A stretch of DNA of 64,000 bases from Arthrobacter burdickii (GTDB lineage: Bacteria > Actinomycetota > Actinomycetes > Actinomycetales > Micrococcaceae). Shown here one piece after another: positions 8,706 to 17,223 of the stretch. The notes under the pieces were generated by a model. It saw only the letters and a program-made list of their open reading frames with translations, ran no database searches and was not told where the DNA came from. Within the stretch, counting starts at the first letter, position 1. Each line of letters opens with the position of its first letter. The DNA lies in contig NZ_JAROCG010000001.1 in the NCBI RefSeq assembly GCF_030433645.1, forward strand, positions 310,001 through 374,000, given 5' to 3'. A program made the position numbers and the translations under genes.

Positions 8706-9809
8706 TCAGGCGCTCGGCAAGGTGGCGAGCCGGCCTTCGGCTTCGAGTGCGCGCTCCAGGAGTCGCCGCACCCACAAGCCGCCCATGTCGATGTTGAGGT
8801 TGTAGAACTCGTAGTCCGGGTTGGCGTCGATGGCCGTCTGCTGCGACTGGAGCATAGCTTCGTCTTCTCCGAAGACACCATGCACCCCGTTACGCAGCTG
8901 TGTGGTGATGAGCTGGCTTTCGAGGCGGTAGTTGCGCATGAACGCCCAGAAGTAGTGGCTGGAGCGGTCGGTTTCAGGGGTGATCGTGTTCATCACATAA
9001 CCGTTCACGCCACGCGAACGATCGCCCTCGGGGGCTCCTGTCCCGGCTTCGGCTACCCCGACGTCGATGCAGATGGTGGACGGAAAGTAGTAATGGATGA
9101 TCTGCCAGCGGTCCACTTTGCCCTCAAAGCCCGGGAACTTGTCCCTCATGTTCTTCAACCAGAACGGCGGGGCATCGATGTTACGCATCCAACGGGTCAC
9201 GGTCACGGATGTTTCGCCGTGGGTCACCTCGAACTCGGACTCGGACAGCTCCTCCTGCCCGATGGAGGAGCTGTGCACGAACTCCTCGTGGGTAAGGTCC
9301 ATGAGGTTGTCGAGGACAAGCTGATAGTTGCACGGGGCGTGGATGGTTTCGCCATCTCCCGCCCACTCGGGGCTGTCCATCTGGTGCATATCGGGCAGGA
9401 GACCCGGGTCTGCCTTCGTGGGATCCCCCAGCCACACCCACACATAGCGGTACCGCTCGATCACAGGGAAGGAGGGAACGGTAGCGGAAGGGTTCAGGGT
9501 TTCCTGAGCCGGCATCGAGGTGCAACGGCCAGCGGCGTTATAGCGCAACCCGTGGTACGGGCACTGGATCTCGTCGCGACCCACGAGCTTGCCCTGCGAC
9601 AACGGAGCCAGACGGTGCCAACAGGCGTCAGCCAGCGCGACAGGCCGTCCATCCGCAGTGCGGTACAGGGCCAGGGGCCGGCCGGCGATGGTGCGGGCGA
9701 GAATGCCTTTAGCAGTGAGCTCGTAGTCCCATCCCACCGCGAACCATGCGTTGAGAGGGTAGGAGAAAAGCTTTGCAGTGCTGGTGGTCTTCGTGGCCGA
9801 GACGGTCAT
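8706..9809 (-). CDS. vanA: Vanillate O-demethylase oxygenase subunit (Rieske)
   Basis: The N-terminal Rieske domain has Cys63-x-His65 and Cys83-x2-His86 (ACWHRLAPL and CPYHGL). The catalytic domain carries the mononuclear-iron motif in NLMDLTHEEFVH. At 367 residues it fits the VanA family, which demethylates vanillate to protocatechuate plus formaldehyde. ATG at 9809 is preceded by AAGGA. The vanA-vanB pair next to a divergent PadR regulator matches the actinobacterial vanillate operon, although another O-demethylation substrate cannot be excluded. No VanK-type transporter follows. Confidence 0.9.
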   Translation of the reverse strand: MTVSATKTTSTAKLFSYPLNAWFAVGWDYELTAKGILARTIAGRPLALYRTADGRPVALADACWHRLAPLSQGKLVGRDEIQCPYHGLRYNAAGRCTSMPAQETLNPSATVPSFPVIERYRYVWVWLGDPTKADPGLLPDMHQMDSPEWAGDGETIHAPCNYQLVLDNLMDLTHEEFVHSSSIGQEELSESEFEVTHGETSVTVTRWMRNIDAPPFWLKNMRDKFPGFEGKVDRWQIIHYYFPSTICIDVGVAEAGTGAPEGDRSRGVNGYVMNTITPETDRSSHYFWAFMRNYRLESQLITTQLRNGVHGVFGEDEAMLQSQQTAIDANPDYEFYNLNIDMGGLWVRRLLERALEAEGRLATLPSA

Positions 9810-9844
9810 AACGGTCCTTCATCGTTGAGTGGGCCGGGAGAACA

Positions 9845-9870
9845 AGAATAGCTATCAAGATAGCTATTCT
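9845..9870. promoter_or_regulatory. Perfect 12-bp-arm palindrome, probable PadR/VanR operator
   Basis: Arms AGAATAGCTATC and GATAGCTATTCT flank a 2-bp AA spacer in the vanA leader. The core CTATC-N2-GATAG recurs at 9892. The position, 36 bp upstream of the vanA start, fits repression by the divergent PadR protein. Confidence 0.7.
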
Positions 9871-9884
9871 GTGGTGTGTACCAC
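9871..9884. promoter_or_regulatory. Inverted repeat GTGGT-N4-ACCAC
   Basis: This perfect 5-bp inverted repeat lies directly after the large vanA-side palindrome. It may be part of the same operator complex or a site for a second regulator. Confidence 0.4.
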
Positions 9885-9891
9885 ACAGTAC

Positions 9892-9903
9892 CTATCGTGA
9901 TAG
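9892..9903. promoter_or_regulatory. Second CTATC-N2-GATAG operator half-palindrome
   Basis: This repeats the core of the 9845-9870 palindrome and lies immediately before a TTGACA hexamer (9907-9912) that could be the -35 of the PadR gene. It suggests autoregulation of that gene. Confidence 0.55.
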
Positions 9904-9984
9904 TGGTTGACAACTTCCACGAGATTCCGCGAGAAGTAAAGCTAGGCTGGAAAGCGACGCGCCCCCGATCTGAAGGACCTTCTT

Positions 9985-10611
9985 GTGAGCCTGCGCTCGG
10001 CCCTGCTGGCACTGCTGTCCTCAGGTCCACTGACGGGCTACGACGTGGCTAAGCAGTTCAGCTCTTCTGTGGGCCACGTCTGGCACGCACCCGACTCGCA
10101 GATCTACCCGGAGCTGCGCAAGATGCACGCAGAGGGCCTGCTTTCGAGTCGACCCGTGCCATGGGGTACCCGTGGGGCCACCAAAACGGAGTACACGCTC
10201 ACCCCGGCAGGGGAAGAGGCTCTAAGACAGTGGCAGAGCCAGCCCTTGGCCTACGTGCAGGAACGGGACCCGGCCCGCCTCAAGGCCGCCTACTTCGAGT
10301 GGGCCCCCTCAGGGGCGGCGGCTGCGCAACTGCGAACTCACATCGCTCATTACGAGGAGCAGCGCCTTCAAACTCTTGACATGATTGACGCTCTCGAACA
10401 GCGAGCCCATCCCACTCTTGCCCGGCGTCTCACTCGGTACGTAGAAGAGGAACGAGAGCAGATTGTCCGCTTCAAGATCTACGCCTATGAAGGCCAACTC
10501 GCCCACGCTGAGCAGGAGATCGCTTGGGCGAAGCGCGGCTTGCAAATACTCGAGGAGCTGGAGAACGCAAGAAAACATGATCGGGCGAAACCAGACATCC
10601 ACTCGCCCTAG
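9985..10611 (+). CDS. vanR: PadR family regulator, probable VanR
   Basis: The protein is 208 residues long. It has a winged-helix N-terminus (LLSSGPLTGYDVAKQFSSS, then IYPELRKMHAEGLL and KTEYTLTPAGEEAL) and a C-terminal Vir-like coiled-coil domain (residues about 95-195). This is the VanR/PadR arrangement. GTG at 9985 is preceded by AAGGA at 7-nt spacing. It is divergent from vanAB and flanks two copies of a CTATC-N2-GATAG operator, so it is inferred to repress vanAB and itself, with vanillate as the likely inducer. Confidence 0.82.
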   Translation: MSLRSALLALLSSGPLTGYDVAKQFSSSVGHVWHAPDSQIYPELRKMHAEGLLSSRPVPWGTRGATKTEYTLTPAGEEALRQWQSQPLAYVQERDPARLKAAYFEWAPSGAAAAQLRTHIAHYEEQRLQTLDMIDALEQRAHPTLARRLTRYVEEEREQIVRFKIYAYEGQLAHAEQEIAWAKRGLQILEELENARKHDRAKPDIHSP

Positions 10612-11005
10612 ATGCCCCGCCGCTGGCCGTCGAGCTTGTATAGGTGCGGGCACAAAGCACACAATAAGGATCGCCTCCGCCTGACGAGGGGCTTTCCTTT
10701 TGTGCCGCGACCCGCGGACCCTCCCCTCGCCTTCCCCGCCCGTCATCCACTGAGAACGCCCCGTGCAGCTTCCCCAGGCGGTCGTTCTACAGGGCAAGCT
10801 TGAGGGCTAGTGCGGCCGATGTTGAAAGTGTGCTGCGCATACTGGATGTACGCCTGAAAGAAGTCCCGTGATTCGTTTCGCGGGCTCCGCCGGCCACACC
10901 GACGAGCCTCGTGCACGAATGTGGGATCTCCTTCATGGGTCAAGCAGCCGGGCTATGAGGGAGAACTGATCGCGGATGGGCACTACAGTCGGTAGCTCCT
11001 CATCA
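10612..11005. other. Intergenic stretch after vanR
   Basis: No credible gene was found. Positions 10684-10706 (GAGGGGCTTTCCTTTTGTGCC) match the right half and tail of the strong terminator at 36717-36747, but the left arm is degenerate, so this is a decayed terminator copy. Confidence 0.4.
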
Positions 11006-11034
11006 AACCGGTCAAGAAGCTGGCCGGTTCTTTT
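11006..11034 (+). terminator. Terminator-like hairpin in leader of PAS-ANTAR gene
   Basis: A 6-bp stem (AACCGG and CCGGTT, 12-nt loop) is followed by CTTTT. It ends 24 bp before the GTG start of a PAS-ANTAR protein. ANTAR proteins are known RNA-binding antiterminators, so this could be an attenuator, although the stem is short. Confidence 0.4.
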
Positions 11035-11058
11035 GTCGCGTCGAAAGATCCTCCTCCA

Positions 11059-11685
11059 GTGACCAGCGTTTCCCCTTCGTCCCCCGACATTCCGGTAATC
11101 ACGTCCGGCATCGAAGCCCAGCAGGCTGGTGAGGGTTCGGGGCTCTTGGGCTGCCCGACCGGCACCTACGAGTACTACTTCGACTCCGGGGCCTTCCTCT
11201 GGTCCGATGAGATGTACGACATCCACGGGTACGAACGAGGCGAGGTCGTCCCGTCCCTGGAGCTCGGCCTCACCCACGTCGATCCCGCCGACCGCACGAA
11301 CAGCCAGCGCCTCATGGGCCGCCTCACCGCTGACGGCGGCCCGATCGCCGGCTACCACACCATCATCGATGCCAGGAAGCGACGCCGTCAGGTCCTCAGC
11401 GTCGGAGACCTCATCACCGACGACGACGGGAAGACGATCGGCATCAGGGGCATGCTCGCTGACCTCACCAAAAGCATCCACGACGACACCCACCGCCTCG
11501 CGAACCGGGCCGTCGCCGAATCCGCTGCGCGCCGGGCCGTCATCGAACAGGCCAAAGGCATTCTGATGGGAGCCCACCGCATCAGCGCCGACGACGCGTT
11601 CGCGGCCATCAACGCCCGCAGCCAGGACACGAACCGCAAAGTTCATGACATCGCCCAGGACATCGTGGACGCGACAGCGCCATAG
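11059..11685 (+). CDS. PAS and ANTAR domain protein
   Basis: The 208-residue protein has a PAS fold (TGTYEYYFDSGAFLWSDEMYDIHGY through GIRGMLADLT, residues about 30-135) and a C-terminal ANTAR RNA-binding three-helix domain (AVIEQAKGILMGAHRISADDAFAAI, about 155-205). ANTAR proteins bind paired hairpins in nascent RNA and prevent termination. The PAS domain probably controls this through a ligand or partner. The GTG start has a poor ribosome-binding site. A second ANTAR gene follows at 12063. Confidence 0.85.
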   Translation: MTSVSPSSPDIPVITSGIEAQQAGEGSGLLGCPTGTYEYYFDSGAFLWSDEMYDIHGYERGEVVPSLELGLTHVDPADRTNSQRLMGRLTADGGPIAGYHTIIDARKRRRQVLSVGDLITDDDGKTIGIRGMLADLTKSIHDDTHRLANRAVAESAARRAVIEQAKGILMGAHRISADDAFAAINARSQDTNRKVHDIAQDIVDATAP

Positions 11686-11759
11686 AACCCTGACGGGCAC
11701 AGCGACCAGCATCGAGGGGTGGTCACCCAGGCGAACGCTTCGGTGACCACGATGCGGAG

Positions 11760-11786
11760 ACCATAATCTGGTGACCATAATCTGGT
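11760..11786. repeat. Tandem ACCATAATCTGGT pair
   Basis: Two exact 13-mers lie head to tail at a 14-bp period, each with ACCA/TGGT dyad ends. A weaker third copy (ACCACGACCAGG) follows. The pair lies downstream of the PAS-ANTAR gene and about 275 bp before the GAF-ANTAR gene. It may be a regulator site. Confidence 0.55.
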
Positions 11787-12062
11787 AACCACGACCAGGC
11801 CATCGGGTAGCTGATCTCATCCCGCATTTGTCCTCCTGATCGCTGGGCAATCGAACAGCCCGCGCGACACACAGATGGTCCCTGAACGCCACCGAAATTG
11901 GCCACCGAGTCGGGCTGGCGATAGTTCACCGCTGCGGCCCCATGGTTTCTATACTGCAGGAGGTTGTCCTTACCGGACGGCCCTCATTGTTCTCCTTGAT
12001 GGTGCCTGCAGCAGGTACGCCCGCATCGTTCGGCCGAGCCCCAACCTTCCAGGGGACGCACG

Positions 12063-12848
12063 ATGCACACTCCCGATAACAACCTCCCGGACACGTCAGA
12101 GCTGTTTCCAGCACTCGACGCAGGGCCAGAACTCGATGCAGGGCCAGGAGTAGGAGACCGCCTTCACGAGGCTGTCACTGAGAGCGCCAATGTCATCGAG
12201 TTCCTCGACGACCTCACCGCGATCGCGGTCGACGTTCTCAGCGCACCCGACCGGGAGGTGTTCTGCGGGGTCACGCTCCTGCGCCCCAAGAGGGCCGGCA
12301 CCGTGGCCAGCAGCAGCGAACGCGCCCAACAGATGGACGAAATCCAGTACCGCTTCGATGACGGGCCATGCCTGACGGCAGCCCGGCAAGAACACGAAGT
12401 GTATGTTCCGGACGTGGAAGGCCTACCCGCGGACTCGAAGTACCGGCAGGCGATGGAGGCGCAGGGCGTGCGCTCAGTCCTCGCGGTACCGATCATCCTG
12501 CCCGAGGACACGTACAGCGCCCTGAACCTGTACTCGAACCAACAGGGCGCCTTCGGTATTCCTGCCAGGAAGTATGTGCACCGCTTCGCCGCGGAAGCCG
12601 CCAAATCCCTCAGTATCGCCTCGCGCCTGGCATCCCTCGTCGATGCGGGCATCGACCTGCGCGCGGCCATGGCGAACAGGACCACCATCGACACCGCGAT
12701 CGGCATCGTGATGGCCCAGAACAGGTGCAGCCAGGACGAGGCCCTTGCCATCCTGATGAGCGCGGCCAGCGCCAGGAACATCAAGCTCCGCGACCTCGCC
12801 CACGACCTCATCACGTCCATTGCCACCGACCCGCCCCCAACAGCCTGA
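12063..12848 (+). CDS. GAF and ANTAR domain protein
   Basis: The 261-residue protein has a GAF sensor domain (residues about 35-185, with RFDDGPCLTA, VRSVLAVPI and ALNLYSNQQGAF) and a C-terminal ANTAR domain (TTIDTAIGIVMAQNRCSQDEALAILMSAAS). It is a cytosolic antiterminator-type regulator whose ligand is not evident. ATG is preceded by AGGGGA. The N-terminus carries a short local repeat (ALDAGPELDAGPG) coded by near-identical 21-bp units. The downstream gene is convergent. Confidence 0.88.
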   Translation: MHTPDNNLPDTSELFPALDAGPELDAGPGVGDRLHEAVTESANVIEFLDDLTAIAVDVLSAPDREVFCGVTLLRPKRAGTVASSSERAQQMDEIQYRFDDGPCLTAARQEHEVYVPDVEGLPADSKYRQAMEAQGVRSVLAVPIILPEDTYSALNLYSNQQGAFGIPARKYVHRFAAEAAKSLSIASRLASLVDAGIDLRAAMANRTTIDTAIGIVMAQNRCSQDEALAILMSAASARNIKLRDLAHDLITSIATDPPPTA

Positions 12849-12974
12849 GCCCAAGCCCGGGAAATCGGGGATCCGCCCCCTACGAACGAAGCCGGACCTG
12901 CAGCAAAGGGCGGGGTAATACCCGGCCCCTGAAACTGTCCCGAGAAACCCTGGCGGTCTCAACCTGCATCGCAC

Positions 12975-14030
12975 TCAGGACTGCACCTCGGGAAAGTCCA
13001 GTACGACTTTTACGTCATCGTCCTGCTGGTCGAAGGCGTCCCGGAAGTTGTCGATACTCACTCTGCGGGTGATGAGCCGTTCTAGCCAGGACGTGTCTGC
13101 TGCTGCGAGAGCTGCCCCTGCTGCTGTGTAGTGGCGCTTGTTCGCGTTGACGGTGCCGAAGATGACCTCGTTCTGGAGGACGGCCGTGCGGTTGAGGTCG
13201 CCGAGGTCGATAGGCGTTTTCCGGCCGACGCCGGAAATTCCGGTGAGGCATGTGATGGCGTTTTGTCCTCCCCCGGTGATCGCCTCGAGGATGACCGGGG
13301 CGACGCCGGTGCATTCGATGATGACATCGGGGCGCACCTGCGAGTCCTGCAACGAGTCTGTGTGATAGGCGGCACCAAGGTCGCGCACCAGTGCCGGCTT
13401 CGGCCCGTCCGTGACGAGGTCATACACATGCACCTCGAGTCCACGCTGAATCCCGATCAGCGCTGCCAGGAGCCCGACCGGACCTGCTCCGGTGACAGCA
13501 ACGGTTCTCGGCTCGAAGTAGGCCCTCCGTCCGATCCGTTCGATCTGCTCCCAGGCCTTTGCGACGACAGTCGCCGGTTCAAGGAGCACCCCGACCCGTT
13601 CGAGGCCGGGCTCCAGCTTCACCAGGGCCTCCGGATCGGCCCGCCACTGCTGGCGGGCGAACCCGTCGAGTTCCTTGATGCCACGTTCTGTATAGCGCCC
13701 GTTCAGGCACATGTCCCACTCCCCCGCAGCGCACGCCCCACAGGGAACCGGGTCGGGCCTACGCACGATACCGACGACGAGGTCACCGGCCACCAGGCTT
13801 GAGCCGGCGGGGGCTTCAGCAACACGGCCTAGATTTTCATGCCCCAACACCAGGTAGTCCTGCCCGGGAGGAGCGGCACCGAATTCACCAGCAACGATCT
13901 CGACATCGGTCCCGCACAACCCAACCGATAACGCGTCGACGAGGACCTCGCCTTCTTCCGGGGAGGGCGCGGGGACCTCACGCACCTCCAGTGAGTTCGC
14001 CACGCCAGGGGTGATCGTCAAAGCCAGCAC
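12975..14030 (-). CDS. Glucose 1-dehydrogenase-like MDR alcohol dehydrogenase
   Basis: This medium-chain dehydrogenase has GLCGTDVEI, GHENLGRV, a structural-zinc-like segment (PCGACAAGEWDMC), CLNGRYTERGIKELDGFARQQW and a Rossmann motif (VTGAGPVGLLAAL). The GRYTERGI and DGFA signature is characteristic of archaeal-type glucose dehydrogenases, which oxidise glucose to gluconolactone with NAD(P). I chose GTG 14030 because GGAAGGAC lies 7 nt upstream and it gives 351 residues, the usual length. A longer open frame to 14111 adds 27 Trp- and Arg-rich residues and is unlikely. Confidence 0.82.
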   Translation of the reverse strand: MLALTITPGVANSLEVREVPAPSPEEGEVLVDALSVGLCGTDVEIVAGEFGAAPPGQDYLVLGHENLGRVAEAPAGSSLVAGDLVVGIVRRPDPVPCGACAAGEWDMCLNGRYTERGIKELDGFARQQWRADPEALVKLEPGLERVGVLLEPATVVAKAWEQIERIGRRAYFEPRTVAVTGAGPVGLLAALIGIQRGLEVHVYDLVTDGPKPALVRDLGAAYHTDSLQDSQVRPDVIIECTGVAPVILEAITGGGQNAITCLTGISGVGRKTPIDLGDLNRTAVLQNEVIFGTVNANKRHYTAAGAALAAADTSWLERLITRRVSIDNFRDAFDQQDDDVKVVLDFPEVQS

Positions 14031-14604
14031 GCTCTTGTCCTTCCACCGATTATCCAGAACTAGGCTCCTTCCGACCCTATGTCCCACCCACCAAGAGGAG
14101 CAGCTGAACATCGCTCTTCTCTGCGCTTGCGCGCAATCCTTCGTTCCCCCTTATGCACGGGCGCAGAACGGCGACAGGTTAGGCACAGTCCGGGGCGTAG
14201 ACCGGAAGCCACTCCCTTGCAGTGCGGCACCATCGTTCTACACAACCCGTTCTTGGGCCCTGTCCAGCTCGGTAGCCGTCCGACACCCCAGCGAGGGGCA
14301 GAGAACGTTCCGAGCACCGCATCCAGGGCGAGATCGTGGTACCGTATTTATGTGGCTAGCCAAGTAATGCCTGATGAAGGTGCTTAGGCATCTTCTGTCC
14401 CGGGGCTTTCCACGGTTTGGATGCTCTTCCCTGATGCGAAGCTCATCGACCGTCTGAAGGCCGATGTTATTGATGCACCCGGCGCGGGCTGACGATTCAG
14501 AGAACCTCGCACGCAGGACCGCACCATCGGTCAAAGCTCGATCAGTTCTCACCGCTCGTTGGAGCTGTAACCACACATGACAAAGGCGTACTTAAGGAGA
14601 TCCA
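14031..14604. other. Divergent intergenic region
   Basis: This is 574 bp between the divergent glucose dehydrogenase and quinone oxidoreductase genes. No coding signal was recognised. It presumably carries both promoters. AAGGAG lies 5 nt before the oxidoreductase start. Confidence 0.4.
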
Positions 14605-15513
14605 GTGAAGACCATCGTCTTCGACCGTTTCGGCGGCGTTGAAGTACTGCACGAAGCGGAGACCGAGATTCCGCAGCCTGGACCGGGACAGGTTCGGGTT
14701 CGGGTGAAAGCGGCCGGAGTCAACGCACTCGACGGGAAGATCCGCTCGGGGATGCTGGAAGCGGTGTACCCGACGACCTTCCCGGCCGTTCCTGGCGGTG
14801 AACTCGCCGGCGTGGTGGACGCACTCGGTGAGGGAGTGAGTCATGTTGAGATGGGCGACGCCGTGCTGGGTTGGGCTGACACCGGCTCGTACGCCCAGTA
14901 CGCGCTGGCCACCGTCGTTGCAGCCAAGCCGGCAGGCCTGGAGTGGCACGACGCGGCTGCGCTGCCGGTGGCTGCCGACACAGCTGAGCGGGTTCTCAAC
15001 CTGCTGGGCGTTACCGCCGGGGAGACGGTCCTGATGCATGGCGCATCAGGAGGAGTCGGAACGCTCGCGGTCCAGCTCGCCGTCCGTCGTGGTGCGCGTG
15101 TCATCGCCACCGCCGGACCATCCAATCAGGACTACCTCACCTCGCTCGGCGCCACGGCGACGGTCTACGGTGAGGGCCTCGTCGAGCGGGTGCGGACACT
15201 CGCTGTCGACGGCGTGGACGCGGTGTTCGATCTAGCGGGCAAGGGCGCCTTGGAAGACTCGATCACCCTGCGCGGCGGTACCGACCGCATCGTCACCATC
15301 GCTGATTTCGCTGCGCGGCAGCTCGGCATCACGTTCGCTCCGGGGCGTCCGCAGGAGCGCTCGGCCTCGCACCTAGCGGCCGTGGCCCAGGGTGTGGCGG
15401 ACGGCAGGATCACCACCACGGTCACGACGTACCCGCTGTCACGAGCCGCCGAAGCCCAGCAGGCCAGCGACACAGGACACGTGCGGGGCAAGCTCGTCCT
15501 GACCATCGATTGA
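14605..15513 (+). CDS. NADPH:quinone oxidoreductase (zinc-less MDR)
   Basis: The 302-residue protein belongs to the zeta-crystallin/QOR branch: VKAAGVNALDGKIRSG, PGGELAGVVDALGEGV, and a nucleotide-binding GASGGVGTLAVQLA motif at about residue 148. There are no zinc ligands. It is predicted to reduce quinones or other electrophiles with NADPH. GTG at 14605 has AAGGAG at 5 nt. The last codons lie inside an 11-bp tandem repeat, so the C-terminus LTID has been shaped by repeat expansion. The MarR gene downstream is a likely regulator. Confidence 0.88.
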   Translation: MKTIVFDRFGGVEVLHEAETEIPQPGPGQVRVRVKAAGVNALDGKIRSGMLEAVYPTTFPAVPGGELAGVVDALGEGVSHVEMGDAVLGWADTGSYAQYALATVVAAKPAGLEWHDAAALPVAADTAERVLNLLGVTAGETVLMHGASGGVGTLAVQLAVRRGARVIATAGPSNQDYLTSLGATATVYGEGLVERVRTLAVDGVDAVFDLAGKGALEDSITLRGGTDRIVTIADFAARQLGITFAPGRPQERSASHLAAVAQGVADGRITTTVTTYPLSRAAEAQQASDTGHVRGKLVLTID

Positions 15514-15575
15514 CCATCGATTGACCCTCGACTGACCATCAAGTGACCGTCGATTGACCGGGTTGACCATCGAGC
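15501..15575 (+). repeat. 11-bp tandem repeat GACCATCGATT over the QOR stop codon
   Basis: Seven units start at 15501, 15512, 15523, 15534, 15545, 15556 and 15565. The first two are identical, the next three have one to three changes, and the sixth is shortened to 9 bp. Every unit junction contributes TGA, so the repeat offers stop codons in successive frames. Confidence 0.85.
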
Positions 15576-15632
15576 GCACTCCTATTCTGCTGCGAGAGCC
15601 GAACAGTCACCGTGACAACTGAAGGAAAGCAC

Positions 15633-16106
15633 ATGCCTGACACTCCTACCACCGCCGGGGGCGGGCCGCTGAGCTACGCGATCTTCCAACTCGCCCGCGC
15701 CCACCGTGCTCGTGCCGCCGCCATGCTCCGTGCCATGGATCTGCATCCCGGGCAGGAGCTGCTGCTGATGCAGCTCCTGGACCGCGAGGGGCAGAGCCAG
15801 TCAGAACTCCTCGAAGCCGTCGGCCTGGACCACTCCACCGTGTCGAAGTCACTGAGCCGCATGCAACAGGCAGGTTTGCTGGTCCGTGAGCCTGCCCAGC
15901 ACGACCGGCGCGTCATGGTGGTCCACCTCACCGACAAGGGCCGTGCGATGCGGGAACCTATCGCCGCCCTATGGAAGAGCCTGGAAGAGGCCTCCACGCA
16001 CAATCTGACCCGCCAGCAGGCAGAGGCTTTTGTCAGTACCGCCCATGCCATCACCGAAACGATCACCGAATCCACGCAACTACCCGGCAAACCGGCACGC
16101 CCATGA
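15633..16106 (+). CDS. MarR family transcriptional regulator
   Basis: The winged helix is clear: LHPGQELLLMQLLDREGQSQSELLEAVGLDHSTVSKSLSRMQQAGLLVREP, then the wing HDRRVMVVHLTDKG. I chose ATG 15633 because AAGGA precedes it; an upstream GTG at 15612 would place that site inside the gene. The 157-residue length is normal. Lying between a quinone oxidoreductase and an NAD(P)-binding protein suggests control of an electrophile or redox-stress response, as in other MarR/QOR pairs. Confidence 0.88.
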   Translation: MPDTPTTAGGGPLSYAIFQLARAHRARAAAMLRAMDLHPGQELLLMQLLDREGQSQSELLEAVGLDHSTVSKSLSRMQQAGLLVREPAQHDRRVMVVHLTDKGRAMREPIAALWKSLEEASTHNLTRQQAEAFVSTAHAITETITESTQLPGKPARP

Positions 16107-16163
16107 TCGTCCATGCATCTGACACCCCGGGCCCCTGGTCCAACGTCCTGAAAGCGAAACCCC

Positions 16164-17081
16164 ATGCCTCTCTCTAACTCACCCGCCCTACCCGTTCTCG
16201 TCGTCGGAGCAACCGGCTTCCTCGGGGGCCAGGTCGTCGACGAACTCCTGAAACGGGGCAAAACCGTCCGCGCACTGGTGCGGCCCGCCAGCGACGCGAG
16301 TCGCCTTGAAAGCCGGGGTGTCGAGATCGCCCGAGGCAACATGCTGGACCTCGACTCGCTCATCGCCGCGATGACCGGCACCGACGCCGTCATCACCACC
16401 GCCGCCGGCTACACGCGAGGCGGTAAGGACGCCAACGACATCGACACCATCGGGAACGCCAACCTCGCTGAAGCCGCCCACCGTGCAGGAATCCGGCGCT
16501 TCGTACTCACCAGCATCCTCACCAGCGACCAGACACCCCAGGTGCCGCACTTCTGGCACAAGAAGCTCGCCGAAGACAAACTCGAGCAACTCGGCGTCCC
16601 GTTCGTGGCACTACGCCCCGGTGCGTTCCTCGACCAGGTCGCCGCCTCCGCAGGCAATCCCACCGACAAGGGCCGCATCATCTGGATCGGGAAACCCACC
16701 GTTCCCCTGACCTTCGTCCGCAGCTCCGACCTCGCCGCGTACCTCGCGGCCGCGGTCGACGCGGACGCTCACGACGGAGAGCGTATCGACATCGGCTGGG
16801 ACCGTCCGGTCAGCATGCGTGAGGCCGCCGACATGATCGGCACCCGGGCCGGCAAGAAGATCAGAGTTTGGCCCGTTCCGTCCGTTGTGGCCCGCGCCAT
16901 CGGCGCCGTGGGCAGCCGCTTCATGCCGTTGATCGGAGACATGGTAGCGATGTTCAGCTGGTTCGATACCGGCCGCTACGTCGCCGACACGCGCCGCCAG
17001 GCAGAACTGTTCGGCCCCGTCCCAACAGCCGAAGAATCCCTCGCCCAGTACGCCGACAAACTCACTTCCACACGGAACTAA
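16164..17081 (+). CDS. NAD(P)H-binding atypical SDR (NmrA-like)
   Basis: An N-terminal Rossmann motif (VLVVGATGFLGGQVVDELLKRG, residues about 11-32) and a VRALVRPASDASRL segment identify an atypical short-chain dehydrogenase, as in NmrA or complex-I-39-kDa-like proteins. There is no classical YxxxK pair; HFWHKKLAEDKL occupies the equivalent place. It may be an NAD(P)H-dependent reductase or a redox sensor. It follows the MarR gene by 57 bp and is probably in the same transcript. Confidence 0.8.
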   Translation: MPLSNSPALPVLVVGATGFLGGQVVDELLKRGKTVRALVRPASDASRLESRGVEIARGNMLDLDSLIAAMTGTDAVITTAAGYTRGGKDANDIDTIGNANLAEAAHRAGIRRFVLTSILTSDQTPQVPHFWHKKLAEDKLEQLGVPFVALRPGAFLDQVAASAGNPTDKGRIIWIGKPTVPLTFVRSSDLAAYLAAAVDADAHDGERIDIGWDRPVSMREAADMIGTRAGKKIRVWPVPSVVARAIGAVGSRFMPLIGDMVAMFSWFDTGRYVADTRRQAELFGPVPTAEESLAQYADKLTSTRN

Positions 17082-17223
17082 CAAAGGTTCCTGCCCGGCA
17101 GAGCCTCGTGCGTTCCTCACGCAGGCCGAGACCGGCCACATAACCCGAAAACTGAACGCACTACCTCGAAGTCGCACCAAGCATCCTGACCCGCCACATC
17201 CCACACCATTGGAGAAACAACTC

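Noticed and set aside
8481..9851. 456-residue frame antisense to vanA and vanB
   Set aside because: Long only because GC-rich antisense frames stay open; it overlaps two certain enzymes and the operator.
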